From NCBI GenBank assembly GCA_050257855.1, contig JBLMXQ010000133.1, positions 1 to 64,000 on the forward strand: a stretch of DNA of 64,000 nt. Reading direction: 5' to 3'. How positions within the stretch are numbered: the first letter of the stretch is position 1; the number at the start of each line of letters is the position of its first letter. Positions 50,241 through 59,594 of the stretch are shown piece by piece. Under the pieces are notes generated by a model. The model saw only the letters and a program-made list of their open reading frames with translations, had not been told where the DNA came from and made no database searches. The translations under genes were made by a program, and so were the position numbers. The DNA is from JBLMXQ01 sp050257855. GTDB taxonomy: Bacteria; Acidobacteriota; Vicinamibacteria; Vicinamibacterales; CAVVIG01.

Positions 50241-51182
50241 ATGACCGACGCTCCGACGATTCGCGCCCGGTTCCGCGAGCGCGGGTTCGTCGTCGACGAA
50301 GCCTTCGCGACCGCCCTCCAGATCATGCTCGCCCTCGAGAAGCCGCTGCTCATCGAGGGTCCGGCCGGCGTCGGCAAGACCGAGAGCGCCAAAGTGCTCG
50401 CCGAGGTGCTCGACACGCGGCTGATTCGGCTGCAGTGCTACGAGGGGCTGGACGCGATGGCGGCGCTGTACGAGTGGAACTATCCGCGTCAGATGCTGCA
50501 CGCCCGGCTCAGCGAGACCGAGCGCGTCACGCTCGATGAGCGCGAGACGCAGATCTTCAGCGAGCGGTTCCTGCTCAAGAGGCCGCTGCTCGACGCGATC
50601 ACGCAGGATCGATCGCCGGTGCTGCTGATCGACGAGGTGGATCGGGCGGACGAGGCCTTCGAGGCGTTCCTGCTCGAGGTGCTGGCCGAGTGGCAGGTGA
50701 CGATCCCCGAGCTCGGCACGATTCGCGCCCGGCACAAACCGCACGTGGTCGTGACCAGCAACCGGACGCGGGAGCTGTCGGACGCCCTCCGCCGGCGGTG
50801 CCTGTTTCTGTGGCTGCCGTATCCCTCGCTGGAGCACGAGATCGACATCCTGCACGCGCGCGTGCCCGGCCTGTCGGATCGCCTGGCGCAGCAGATTGCC
50901 CGGCTGATGCAGCTGCTCCGGAGCCTGTCGCTGCAGAAGCCGCCGGGTGTGGCCGAGAGCCTCGACTGGGCGATGGCGCTCATGAGCCTGCACCGCGATC
51001 ATCTCGATGCAGAAGCGCTCGAGCAGACGCTGGCGTGCGTGCTGAAAGTGCACGAGGATCGCGGCGTCGTCGAAGCGCATCGTGCGGCGCTCGATCCGAT
51101 TCTCGGCGGCGAGCCCGCGCCGGGCGGATCCGGGGTGGAGACCGATTTCGGGCTCGGCTCCGTCTCCACGCCGACCCGCTGA
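50241..51182 (+). CDS. coxD: CoxD, MoxR-type AAA+ ATPase
   Basis: 313-aa AAA+ chaperone. Walker A is GPAGVGKTES (about 36-45), Walker B is VLLIDEVDRADEAFEAF, and sensor 1 is VVTSNRTRELS. CoxD is needed to build the Cu-S-Mo active site of CO dehydrogenase. The start is ATG 50241, with GAGAG upstream. It overlaps coxE by TGATG-type coupling, and MoxR plus VWA protein is a conserved pair. Confidence 0.93.
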   Translation: MTDAPTIRARFRERGFVVDEAFATALQIMLALEKPLLIEGPAGVGKTESAKVLAEVLDTRLIRLQCYEGLDAMAALYEWNYPRQMLHARLSETERVTLDERETQIFSERFLLKRPLLDAITQDRSPVLLIDEVDRADEAFEAFLLEVLAEWQVTIPELGTIRARHKPHVVVTSNRTRELSDALRRRCLFLWLPYPSLEHEIDILHARVPGLSDRLAQQIARLMQLLRSLSLQKPPGVAESLDWAMALMSLHRDHLDAEALEQTLACVLKVHEDRGVVEAHRAALDPILGGEPAPGGSGVETDFGLGSVSTPTR

Positions 51183-52378
51183 TGTACCCGTTCGGCAGCC
51201 TGCCTCTCAACCTGATCGCGTTCGGCCGCGTCCTGCGGGTCGAGCATGGGTTCCGTATCGGCGCCGGCGAGCTGCGCGACGCGGCGCGGGCGCTGGAGAT
51301 CGTGGATCTCTCAGACGAGCGCGCCGTGCGCGATGCCCTTCGACCCGTTCTGAGCAGCACGGAAGCCGACACCCGCGCCTTCGATCAGGCGTTCACGACC
51401 TTCTTCTTCCCCGGGCCGGCCGGTGTGCCGCAGCGCCCGATGTCGCGCGCGCGTGTCGACGCGGACGACCCGGCCGATCCGGGGATCGAAGCCGGGCACC
51501 GGCCGGCGTCAGGCGGGATCGAGGAGGAGGAAGGGCCGGCGCCCCCTGTCGCGCCCGTCGAGCCGCTCGCGACGGCGGGAGCCGACGCCGCGGCGCGGGC
51601 GCTCGTGGCGCGCGCCAGCTACAGCCCGCTCGACGCCGACGCCGACGGCGAGGCGCCGGAGTTGACGCGGGCGGAGCCTGCGTGGCGCGAAGCTGCGCGG
51701 GCGCTCGTGCGGCGTCTGCAGTTCGGGCTGTCGCGAAGGTGGCAGCCGGCGCCGAGAGGACAGCGGTTCCATCTTCGCCGCACCCTGAGAGCCAGCCTGC
51801 AGACCGGCGGCGAGGCGTTGACCGTGCGATGGCTGCGGCGTCCCAGGCGCACTCCGAGATTCGTGCTGCTGATCGACGGCAGCCGCTCGATGGGCGCCTA
51901 CGCACGGACCGCGCTTCGGATCGCGGTGGCGCTTGCGGGCGCGACGGTGCGGCTGGAGGCGTTCACGTTCTCGACGGCGCTCCAGCGCGTGACGAACGAC
52001 GTGCGGCGCGCGGCTGCGGGCGAAACACGCCCGCTCGAGCCTGCGCCGCATGCGTGGGCCGGCGGTACGAGCATCGGCCGCTGCCTCCGCGACTTCCTGC
52101 TGCAATTCGGCGCGCGCCTGGTCGGGCGAGACACGATCGTCGTGATCGTGAGCGACGGCCTCGACGTCGGCGAGCCCGACGTGCTGCGCGCGGCCATGCG
52201 CGAGTTGCACCGGCGATCGGCCGGCGTCGTGTGGCTGAACCCTCTCCTCGAGACGGCCGGCTACGAACCGAGCGCCGCCGGCATGCGCGCGGCACGGCCG
52301 TACATCACCACCTTTGCCTGCGTGAACGACCCGGCGGGGCTCGCGCGCCTGTCGCGTCTCGTGCGCGCGCGGGCGTGA
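51182..52378 (+). CDS. coxE: CoxE, von Willebrand factor A domain protein
   Basis: 398-aa protein. An acidic/Pro linker (about 100-165) separates an N-terminal helical region from a C-terminal VWA domain with the MIDAS motif DGSRSMG, GGTSIG and IVSDGLDVGEP. CoxE works with CoxD in maturation of the CO dehydrogenase cofactor. It starts within the coxD stop codon. It is the last gene of the cox operon; the following 218 nt contain only a candidate promoter. Confidence 0.92.
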   Translation: MYPFGSLPLNLIAFGRVLRVEHGFRIGAGELRDAARALEIVDLSDERAVRDALRPVLSSTEADTRAFDQAFTTFFFPGPAGVPQRPMSRARVDADDPADPGIEAGHRPASGGIEEEEGPAPPVAPVEPLATAGADAAARALVARASYSPLDADADGEAPELTRAEPAWREAARALVRRLQFGLSRRWQPAPRGQRFHLRRTLRASLQTGGEALTVRWLRRPRRTPRFVLLIDGSRSMGAYARTALRIAVALAGATVRLEAFTFSTALQRVTNDVRRAAAGETRPLEPAPHAWAGGTSIGRCLRDFLLQFGARLVGRDTIVVIVSDGLDVGEPDVLRAAMRELHRRSAGVVWLNPLLETAGYEPSAAGMRAARPYITTFACVNDPAGLARLSRLVRARA

Positions 52379-52498
52379 GCCTCGCGCGCCCTCGCCGCGC
52401 CGATTCGGCTCGTGCCGGGAACCCGTCGCCTTGCTCAGCCCGCCTCGACCTGCACGCTGGTTCGGACGTCGTCTCTTTCCTTTGCCTGCCGCCCGGTC

Positions 52499-52513
52499 TG
52501 GTACGCGACGTGC
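52499..52513 (+). promoter_or_regulatory. weak sigma-54-like element before the GGDEF gene
   Basis: TGGTACGCGACGTGC has GG-N10-GC with TGGTAC at -24 but GTGC at -12. The inferred start near 52525 gives a 72-nt leader, similar to other sites in the window. Confidence 0.33.
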
Positions 52514-52596
52514 GATCGGTATCTTTCGCGGCCGGGCGAGATGAAAGTCCTCCCGGAAACGATGCGCACGGCGAGCGGCCGACAAGGTGCGAAGGC

Positions 52597-53337
52597 ATGA
52601 GTACGAGACAGGTCCGGTACGCGCTGGCGGGCGGGATGCTCGGCCTCGGAGCGCCGGCCGGTCTGCTGCTGTTCCGCTTGCTGCGGCGCGGGCTGTCGGT
52701 GCGCTCCGCCGGACGGGAAATCGGCGCGGATCTCGAGACCTACTTCTTCGCAGGCGCGTCGACCACTCTCGCGTTGGCGATGTTCGGCGGCATCCTGGGC
52801 CGGTTTGCCGACCGGCTGGCGCAGCTCGCCATGACCGATTCGCTGACACACCTGTTCAACGCGCGTGCGTTCGACGAGCGCCTGCATCAGGAACTGGAAC
52901 GGGCGGCTCGTTATCACGAGCCGCTGTCGCTGCTGATGATCGATCTCGACGGCCTCAAGCGCGTCAACGACACATATGGGCACGAGGCGGGCGATGCGGC
53001 GCTTCGGTCGATTGCATCGGTCATCCGCCTGGGGCTGCGCGAGATCGACGTGGGCGCGCGTCTTGGCGGCGACGAGTTCGCCGTGCTCGCGCCCAGCACG
53101 GACGCGGAATCGGCGCTCGTGCTCGCCGAGCGGCTGCGCGCGCTCGTCGCGAAGCGAGCCGACGGCCGCACCGGCCGCGGCACGACCATCTCCATCGGGT
53201 CCGCTTCGCTCGCGCCCTCCGGCGGTCAGGTCGTCACGGCGACGGCCCTGATGACCGCCGCCGACGAAGCGCTCTATCAGGCGAAGCGCCAGGGTGGAAA
53301 CCGGGTGGTCACCATCGGGCGGCGGCATACGGCGTGA
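52597..53337 (+). CDS. membrane-anchored diguanylate cyclase (GGDEF)
   Basis: 246-aa protein with two N-terminal helices (about 7-26 and 48-68) and a cytosolic GGDEF domain. The active site is LGGDEFAV, preceded by DSLTHLFNARAFDE and MIDLDGLKRVND, so cyclic-di-GMP synthesis is expected. The I-site RxxD upstream of GGDEF is not evident (LREIDVGARLGG). ATG 52597 follows a weak GAAGG. Confidence 0.92.
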   Translation: MSTRQVRYALAGGMLGLGAPAGLLLFRLLRRGLSVRSAGREIGADLETYFFAGASTTLALAMFGGILGRFADRLAQLAMTDSLTHLFNARAFDERLHQELERAARYHEPLSLLMIDLDGLKRVNDTYGHEAGDAALRSIASVIRLGLREIDVGARLGGDEFAVLAPSTDAESALVLAERLRALVAKRADGRTGRGTTISIGSASLAPSGGQVVTATALMTAADEALYQAKRQGGNRVVTIGRRHTA

Positions 53338-53435
53338 ACACGTCGCGCCGATGAACGCGCTGGCGGCCGGGCGCGAGGGAGACGGAGACGGCGCTGGCAA
53401 TGGCGCTGTTTGACCTCAGCACAGGAGCCACACCT

Positions 53436-53834
53436 ATGGCCGACCATGACACCGAGTCCATCAGCGGGCTGATACACAGCATCCTGGAAGACGCGCGCGG
53501 CCTGATTCGCGAGGAGATCGGACTGGCGCGCGCCGAAATTCGTGAAGAGTTCTCGAACATCCAGACGGCCGGGATTGCGTTCGGCGCGGCGGCGCTCGCG
53601 GCGTTCATCGGTGCGCTCCTGCTGTGCGGCGCCATCGGCGGAGCCGTCGCCCACCTCCTGCGCTGGCCGCCGTGGACCGGCTACGGCATCGTCGCGGTGC
53701 TGCTGCTCGGGAGTGCGTTTCTGCTGGTGCGCTACGGGAGACGGCGGCTCGCTGACGTTCGCGGTCTTCCGGTGACGACCGGGACCATCAAGGAGAACCT
53801 GGCGTGGATGCAGAGCAAGTCCGCCGGGAAATGA
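53436..53834 (+). CDS. putative actinobacterial-holin-X/DUF1469 family membrane protein
   Basis: 132-aa protein. An amphipathic N-terminus (SISGLIHSILEDARGLIREEIGLARAEI) is followed by two membrane helices (about 47-67 and 80-98), as in the YqjE/holin-like superfamily III. It is not evidence of a phage. ATG 53436 is preferred over 53400 because AGGAG lies 7 nt upstream. Function is unknown; such proteins are often stress-induced. Confidence 0.8.
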   Translation: MADHDTESISGLIHSILEDARGLIREEIGLARAEIREEFSNIQTAGIAFGAAALAAFIGALLLCGAIGGAVAHLLRWPPWTGYGIVAVLLLGSAFLLVRYGRRRLADVRGLPVTTGTIKENLAWMQSKSAGK

Positions 53835-53891
53835 AGATCGCCAGGGCGTCGATCGATCGCCGGCGGGAGGCCGTGATGCGGCGCGGGCGGA

Positions 53892-54329
53892 TTACCAGCT
53901 GTTGAGGGCGAGGGCGGAATCGAGGCCGGGCAGATCGGCTCCCGCCGTGTGCACCGCCCGGGCGAACCCGTCGGCGACCGATTCGAGCGTATCGGCCTGG
54001 GCGGAGGCCTCGTAATCCTCGATGACGCGGAGCGGGTTGTTGAATTTCATCGCTACCTGATATTGCGGGCCTGCCGAGGCGAGAGCCGTCAGCTGGCATC
54101 GCACGACCCGTCCCCGGAGCCGCTGAGAGGCGTCGGCCATCAGAATCTCGAGCTGGCCCTCGCTGCCCGGCCGCAGTCGCTGCCCGCAATCGAACAGGAT
54201 TCCTCCGCTCGAGAGATTGATCACCTGCACCGTCTCGGAGGCCACGCGGGCACCGATGATCTGCGGCAGCTCGTTCAGCGGCCGTCGGGGAGACGATCGG
54301 CGGTCGGACGGATCCTTCAGAACCCCCAT
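53892..54329 (-). CDS. PilZ domain protein
   Basis: 145-aa cyclic-di-GMP receptor candidate. The RxxxR-like motif (DRRSSPRRP, about 8-16) and the NLSSGG motif (about 38-43, the D/NxSxxG box) are both present, so binding is plausible. The C-terminal extension of about 40 residues is unassigned. It overlaps the 3' end of the upstream PAS gene by 13 nt, so the two are translationally coupled. Confidence 0.88.
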   Translation of the reverse strand: MGVLKDPSDRRSSPRRPLNELPQIIGARVASETVQVINLSSGGILFDCGQRLRPGSEGQLEILMADASQRLRGRVVRCQLTALASAGPQYQVAMKFNNPLRVIEDYEASAQADTLESVADGFARAVHTAGADLPGLDSALALNSW

Positions 54330-55750
54330 TGCATCTCTCCATGTGTGTCTTGAGGCGGCGTTTCCCGACCGACCGTTTCGGTGGGCGTTTTCGGATCGAC
54401 GGGCGATTCCCCGGTGATGGTGTCCCCGGCAGGTTTCTCCCGGGCGGACACGTCTGCGAGCGATGCTTCCTGGCCCGGCGTCTCCAGGACCGACGTCTCA
54501 TGAACAGGCGTCAGTTGAACGGAGTATTCCTGGAGGCGTATCTCCCGGAAGGGCAGCGCCTCGCCGCACGTCGTCGCCGCTTCCGGATCGGCCGGCGCGT
54601 GCGCGTCGGATTCCGTACGGATCTCTTCCACGTTCCCGCAGTCGTCGACCAGCCGCTCCACGCGGGCGCTCACGGCCTGCAGCGAGCCGAGGAGGCCGGC
54701 CAGTTTGCCCTGCCACTGCCTGCGCTGGTCGATGGCCTGCTCGACGCGCGTCCGTTCCGCCTCGCGGATACGCTCGATCTCTTCCTGGATGGCGAGCTGC
54801 GCTTCGGCCGTGCGGGCGAGCTCGTCTTCCAGCTCCCGGATATCCTGACGGAACTGTTCGCGCTCGCGCTGATGGCCCCGCTCCGCCTCTTCGAGCCTGA
54901 TCCGGGACGTCTCGCGCTCCGCCGTCAGCTCCGCGGACAGGGCCGCCTCCCGGTGTTCGAGCTGGCCTACCTTTATTCGCAGCGCCTCGGCTTCGCCGAC
55001 GAGCGCTTCGCGTTCGGCAGCCAGCGCCCCGTGTTCGGCAACCAGCGCTTCGCGCTCGAGCCGCCACTGGTTCGCCGCCTCTGCGTGCTCCGCCTCGGCG
55101 TCGATCAGTGCAGCCCGCATCCGATTCCGCGTCTCGCGAAGCGTGTCGCCGATCGTCTGCTGTTCGGCCTTGATTCTCGCGGAGAGCCGATCGCATTCCG
55201 CCCTGGACTCTCCGAGCGCCTGTTCCAGACCCGTGCGCTCGGCGATGTGCTGCGCCCGCACGGCGTCGGCCTGTTCGTGCATCTGCCGCAGCGCGGCGTT
55301 CAGACGCTCGCGATCGGTCACGTCCCAGGTCGCCCCGAGAAACGCTGCAGGCGCCACGCCTTCACGCGCGAGAGGAACCGCATGGGTCTCGACGGCGCAT
55401 CTGGCGCCGTCCGGCTTCACGAGCGCATATTCGAGGGTGCCCGCCTTGCCGCGACAGACCTCCTCGACGAAGGCTCGGAACCGAGCGCGGTCCGGCGGTG
55501 CGAGGTGCGTCTCCAGCGTCTGGCCCAGGACCTGATCGAGCCGCCCAGCGCCGAGCAGGGCCATGGCGGAGCGATTCGCGGCCAGGATCCGGCCATCCGC
55601 ATCGGCCAGCACGATGCTGACGGGCGCGGACTCGATGATCATTCTCAGGCGGAGCTCCACTGGTCCCGCGGTGGGCGCCGCTGTTTCATGACGGCCGCCG
55701 GCCGCCTCGTCGCGTTGAAGTTCGTGAACAGGGCTCATCGGTCGCACCAT
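54317..55750 (-). CDS. PAS domain protein with long coiled coil
   Basis: 477-aa cytosolic protein. A PAS domain (about 35-155; ESAPVSIVLADADGRILAANR and the PAC-type FLGATWDVTDRERL) is followed by about 190 residues of heptad-rich coiled coil (Glu/Arg/Ala, about 165-355). A Thr/Pro/Glu-rich tail completes it. There is no kinase, GGDEF or HTH domain, so the output must be through a partner, most likely the PilZ protein encoded just downstream. A minus-strand TATAAT (55845-55850) could be its -10. Confidence 0.83.
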   Translation of the reverse strand: MVRPMSPVHELQRDEAAGGRHETAAPTAGPVELRLRMIIESAPVSIVLADADGRILAANRSAMALLGAGRLDQVLGQTLETHLAPPDRARFRAFVEEVCRGKAGTLEYALVKPDGARCAVETHAVPLAREGVAPAAFLGATWDVTDRERLNAALRQMHEQADAVRAQHIAERTGLEQALGESRAECDRLSARIKAEQQTIGDTLRETRNRMRAALIDAEAEHAEAANQWRLEREALVAEHGALAAEREALVGEAEALRIKVGQLEHREAALSAELTAERETSRIRLEEAERGHQREREQFRQDIRELEDELARTAEAQLAIQEEIERIREAERTRVEQAIDQRRQWQGKLAGLLGSLQAVSARVERLVDDCGNVEEIRTESDAHAPADPEAATTCGEALPFREIRLQEYSVQLTPVHETSVLETPGQEASLADVSAREKPAGDTITGESPVDPKTPTETVGRETPPQDTHGEMQWGF

Positions 55751-56295
55751 CCCGAGCTTTTATCGGCACCGCCGTGCACAGGGACCAGCCGTATCCATTC
55801 TCATCGGCCCACTATTCGACATGACTCGAGACGACTCTAGAGCAATTATACGCGCGCTGTGGCAATCCCGGCAGAATTTTTTTTCGCGGACGGGACTATT
55901 GGGCGGCATGTCCTGTTTCGGAACAGTGCCAACGCCAGCTTGTGCAAGAACGCTGCATACGCATCCCGCGGCGATTGTCTGCGTGCGGCCGGCGTCCGCG
56001 GGGCACCCCGGTCGCTGCCGCGAGCCGGTGGATCGATCGACGGGCGCGCGACGGGGCTCCCCAAAATATTTTGAATAGAAACTAAATTGATCCATGCTGG
56101 TTCGCGGCGGCGCCGGCGCCCCTTCGTCTTGGGCGGAGAGCCATCTGCACGCGGCTGCGCTCGTCAGCGTTCGCCCGTCGCGGAGCGGACGCACAAAAGT
56201 CTTCCCCGCGGAAGATTTGGTCTCGACAGTTTTGTCACGTCGTCGTGTCGCGTTCAGCAGCTCTACCTTATGGTAGCCTTCGTACTGCAGACGTC
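55751..56295. other. 545-nt divergent intergenic region, AT-rich patch
   Basis: No gene is seen. The region separates the PAS/PilZ unit (minus) from the REC-GAF-GGDEF gene (plus). It contains TATAAT on the minus strand at 55845-55850, an eight-T run near 55869, and a perfect 12-nt palindrome CAAAATATTTTG at about 56062-56073 in an AT-rich stretch unlike the rest of the window. It probably holds the promoters of both units. Confidence 0.55.
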
Positions 56296-57657
56296 ATGGC
56301 GTTCCCCCACGTCCATTACGCCGCCGAGAGCCCGCCGCAGTACGTACTGCTGGCGAGCGATGACCTGGCGCAGGCCGCGAAATGGCTCGCGGCTATCGGA
56401 GAAACCGGCGCGGAGATTCGCATCGCTCACGACGGCGAACGCGGCCTCGAGATTCTCGCCCGTACCGGCGCTCCGATCCTTCTCATCACCGATCTGGCCC
56501 TGCCCAACAAGGACGGCTTCGCGCTCGCCGAAGCGCTGCGTCAGCGCAGCGGACCAGACACCTCGATCCTCATCGGCGTGTCGCGGTGTCGCGAGCTGCT
56601 GGACCGCGCCCGCGCGCGACGCGATCTCGGCTTCGCGGCCGTGCTGTCCGCCTCGGACGTCGATGCGCTGGGCGTGGCCGTCCGGCGCGCGCTCCGGTCC
56701 ATCCGCGTTCCCGCGCAGCCGCAGGCCGTCGTCTCGCCGGCGTCGGATCGATCGGCGGTCGAGTCCGTGATGCGCGAGATCGCCGACGAAGCGGTGCGCC
56801 TCACGCGCGTCCCCGGCGTGGTGCTGTATCTGCAGGCCGGTTCCTCCGAGCGATTCCGAGCGAACCTCACCTGGGTCTCCGAGAAGGACAGGCGATCGCC
56901 GCTGTCGACCGCGCACGTGTTCCGCACGATGGTCGAGTCGGTTCGCGGCATCGTCGCCACGGCGATTCCCGGCGAGCAGCACGGCAAGGCGATCGGCGTC
57001 CTCTGTGTGTTCGATATCGGACCGCTCGCGCTCGGCGCGCGCGAGATCGACGCCCTTCGCGATCTGGCGGGTCGCGCCGGACGGAGGCTGCAGCAACTGG
57101 TCGAGAGGGCGGTTCCGGAGCGCCACGAGTTCTCGCTCGCGCCCTCGCCGTCGCTGCCGCCGACCGACATCGCGGCGCTCTCGCGCCTGGCTCTCGCCGA
57201 CCCGCTCACCGGCCTGGCCAACCGCCGGGGTGGGGAACTGTCCATCGATCGGGAAGTCGCGCGCGCCCGCCGGGAGGGCCGTCCCCTGAGCGTGCTCTTC
57301 CTCGACGTGGATCGGTTCAAGATCATCAACGACGTGGGCGGTCATCTTCTCGGCGATCACGTCCTGCGGGGAGTGAGCGAGACGCTGACGCGCGTGCTCA
57401 GACGTTCGGATCTCGCGATTCGCTGGGGTGGGGAGGAGTTCGTCGTCATCCTGCCGAACGTCCGGCTGCAGGAGGCGCGGCGCGTGGCCGAGCGGGTCCG
57501 CGTCGCGATGCAGGACATCCAGCTCGACAGCTCCCGCGTGACCGTCTCGGGGGGTGTCGCCGAAATGACCGAGGACGAAGACTTCACGAGCGTCCTCAAG
57601 CGCGCCGACGATCAGCTTCGGGCGGCCAAACAGCAGGGTCGAAACCGGATCTTCTGA
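56296..57657 (+). CDS. response regulator-like diguanylate cyclase (REC-GAF-GGDEF)
   Basis: 453-aa protein. An N-terminal receiver-like domain (about 15-130) has the phospho-acceptor candidate Asp in LLITDLALPNKDGF. A GAF-like region (about 155-285) and a C-terminal GGDEF domain follow, with DPLTGLANRRGGE, LDVDRFKIIND and the active site WGGEEFVV. It should make cyclic-di-GMP when phosphorylated. No histidine kinase is adjacent. ATG 56296 is used; an upstream frame start at 56245 lacks a ribosome-binding site. Confidence 0.9.
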   Translation: MAFPHVHYAAESPPQYVLLASDDLAQAAKWLAAIGETGAEIRIAHDGERGLEILARTGAPILLITDLALPNKDGFALAEALRQRSGPDTSILIGVSRCRELLDRARARRDLGFAAVLSASDVDALGVAVRRALRSIRVPAQPQAVVSPASDRSAVESVMREIADEAVRLTRVPGVVLYLQAGSSERFRANLTWVSEKDRRSPLSTAHVFRTMVESVRGIVATAIPGEQHGKAIGVLCVFDIGPLALGAREIDALRDLAGRAGRRLQQLVERAVPERHEFSLAPSPSLPPTDIAALSRLALADPLTGLANRRGGELSIDREVARARREGRPLSVLFLDVDRFKIINDVGGHLLGDHVLRGVSETLTRVLRRSDLAIRWGGEEFVVILPNVRLQEARRVAERVRVAMQDIQLDSSRVTVSGGVAEMTEDEDFTSVLKRADDQLRAAKQQGRNRIF

Positions 57658-57750
57658 CGCCCTGCGCCCATGCCGGGGTTTGGACCCGCCAGACCGCCCT
57701 ACACAGACGGGGCGCCGGGCCGATAAACCAGGCAACGGAGAGCTCATCAT

Positions 57751-58260
57751 ATGGATGCCTGGCGCCCTGTGAACCCTGTGACCCCCAGTCCGCGGCCGGG
57801 CTACGTGCCGCTGCCGCGCTCGACCACCTCGAGGCAACCGAGCGTGCTGCCGGCCGACGCCTTCTCGCTGGCGCTCGATCTGGAATTGAAGCGCGCCAGA
57901 CTGTCCCGCGGGGCCTTCACCCTGGTCGTCTTCGAAGCGACCCGCCCCTCCGACGACGGCTGGACGGGTGACGCGGCCGCGGCGAAGGAGTTGTGTCGTG
58001 TCATCCGCGCGTGCGTGCGGGAGGCCGACCTTCTCGGCGAGACCGGAAACGGTACGCTGACGCTCGTGCTCGCCGACGCCGGCGCCAAAGACTCGCAACG
58101 AGCCATCACGCGGCTCATTTCACGCGTCGAGGCCTCCGATCTGCTGCAGTCCCGCCAGCTGACGGTCGGAGTGGCGTCGTTCCCCGATCAGGGGTTCGAT
58201 GCCGACTCGCTCCGGCAGCGGGCCAGATCGCGGCTCGTCGTCATCGGCGCGCACGCCTGA
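57751..58260 (+). CDS. degenerate GGDEF-like protein
   Basis: 169-aa protein resembling the GGDEF fold in length and pattern (FSLALDLELKRARLSRGAFTL ... ISRVEASDLLQSRQLTVGVASFPDQG), but GETGNGTLTLV occupies the GGDEF position, so no cyclase activity is expected. It may be a receptor or a decayed copy. A GGAGAG ribosome-binding site precedes the ATG. Its second to sixth codons carry two 9-nt repeat units of the kind found upstream of coxD. Confidence 0.72.
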   Translation: MDAWRPVNPVTPSPRPGYVPLPRSTTSRQPSVLPADAFSLALDLELKRARLSRGAFTLVVFEATRPSDDGWTGDAAAAKELCRVIRACVREADLLGETGNGTLTLVLADAGAKDSQRAITRLISRVEASDLLQSRQLTVGVASFPDQGFDADSLRQRARSRLVVIGAHA

Positions 58261-58261
58261 C

Positions 58262-58607
58262 GGGCTGAGCGGTAACGTCACCGTCGGGCTGCCTCCGGTC
58301 CGCAGCTTGCATCGCGCCGGGCCCGCAGGACCTGAGGCCTCGACGGATCCGCTCGATCCGCTCGACCCGCTCGACGCGCAGCAGATCGTGATTGAGTACG
58401 CGCGGCTCCTCGAGCGCGACATCAGCGAGAATCGCCACCCGGCGCGCGTTGACAGCCTTCCGTACGCAAAACCGATCATCAAGTCGGCCATCCGGACGTC
58501 GGCGACGCAGCTCGCGGCCTCCGGTCAGCTCTCGGACGAGCTTCGCGACGACCGAGGACATGGAGGTACTCCGCGCAGAGTTCCGGAGCTTCTTCGAACC
58601 CGCCTGA
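58262..58607 (+). pseudogene. hypothetical protein gene with internal deletion and frameshift
   Basis: The 5' part encodes a well-formed segment in one frame (DAQQIVIEYARLLERDISEN, then LPYAKPIIKSAIRTSATQLA and SGQLSDELRD). The expected continuation is lost after DELRD at about 58550, and a natural-looking C-terminus (EDMEVLRAEFRSFFEPA) appears in another frame ending at 58607. The protein would be short by roughly 60-100 residues. I recall intact homologues in Acidobacteria but cannot name them. The true start is unclear because the frame runs into the upstream gene. Confidence 0.6.
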
Positions 58608-58650
58608 TCACGCTCGACGGTTGAGGCCAGGCCGTCGGTCTTCAGGACAC

Positions 58651-59449
58651 GTGTGCCATGTCCGCGATTTCCAGCCGATCGTCGCGTATCTGTTCACCGA
58701 GTACAAGTGCAACCTCGATTGCCACTACTGCTACTCATTCGACAACCGCGTCAAAGGCATGACCGAGGAGGTGGCGCGCGTCTCGCTGGACTGGCTGCAC
58801 TCGACGACCTGCCGGGTGCTCGCGTTGATGGGCGGCGAAGTGATCCTCCGGCCGAAGTTCTTGCACAAGGTCGTCTATTACGCGGCGAAGAGGGGGGTCT
58901 GGATCTAAGCCGAAGGCGCTCACGCCGATTCGCTCGTACTTCGAGCACCTGGCGAAGAAGCAGTACCGCTACGGTTACACGGTCTTCTTCAACATCAACA
59001 TCTGCCGCAACAACCTCGACGACGTGAGAGAGCTGACCGAGATCGCGCACGACCACAAGATCTCGACCGACTATCACATCAACGAGGGAGCCGCTCGTCG
59101 AGCAGCCGCACTTCAAGCACCTGGGCGGGAACCCGACCTACTTCCGCCTCGCGGCGCGCACCACGAGCCGTGGAACTGCCGCGCGGGGCAGAACACGGTC
59201 ATCATCCGCGTCGACGGCACGCTGGCGCCCTGCTTTCCGATGTACTCGGCGTCGCACGACCGGGGAGTCGTCGGCGAGCCGAAGTTCGACCGCGCGCAGC
59301 TCCTGGACATGAAAGCGACGTGCGAGCCGAACTGCTTCTCGACGCTGAATCACATCGTCGGCTGGTGCTACAACGACGCCCGTGTCGTCAGGTGGCTGGC
59401 GCGACAGGCGCTGCACGGGTTCCAGGGCGTGCGCGGCAACTTCGAATAG
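58651..59449 (+). pseudogene. radical SAM enzyme gene, broken by deletions and frameshifts
   Basis: Segment 1 (GTG 58651, AGGA upstream) holds the [4Fe-4S] motif CNLDCHYC and the MGGE motif, then hits a stop (58906) just after KRGVWI. Segment 2 continues in another frame with KALTPIRSYFEHLAKKQYRYGYTVFFNI and DYHINE, shifts again for EPLVEQPHFKHLGGNPTYFR, and returns for PWNCRAGQNT and the Cys-rich end CEPNCFSTLNH. In intact family members about 30-40 residues lie at each junction (from recall). The original product was probably a radical SAM protein of about 340 aa with a C-terminal Fe-S domain. It is non-functional as read. Confidence 0.75.
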
Positions 59450-59455
59450 CGGCCG

Positions 59456-59478
59456 CCGCGGCGGGCCTGCCGCCGCGG
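59456..59478 (+). terminator. GC-rich hairpin, terminator-like
   Basis: A perfect 9-bp stem (CCGCGGCGG / CCGCCGCGG) with a 5-nt loop lies 7 nt after the radical SAM stop codon. No T-run follows, so an intrinsic terminator is uncertain. Confidence 0.4.
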
Positions 59479-59594
59479 GCGCAGACCGGTGCCCGCCAGG
59501 CGCGGCCGGATCCCACCGTGCTGGCCGATGCGAGCCGGCGTGGCTCGGGGGGCAGTGTAAGCGACTGACAGGGAAGAACATAGCTGAGCAGCAC

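Noticed and set aside
53436..53834. Holin-like protein as a sign of a prophage
   Set aside because: The family is a common chromosomal membrane protein and no phage genes are near.
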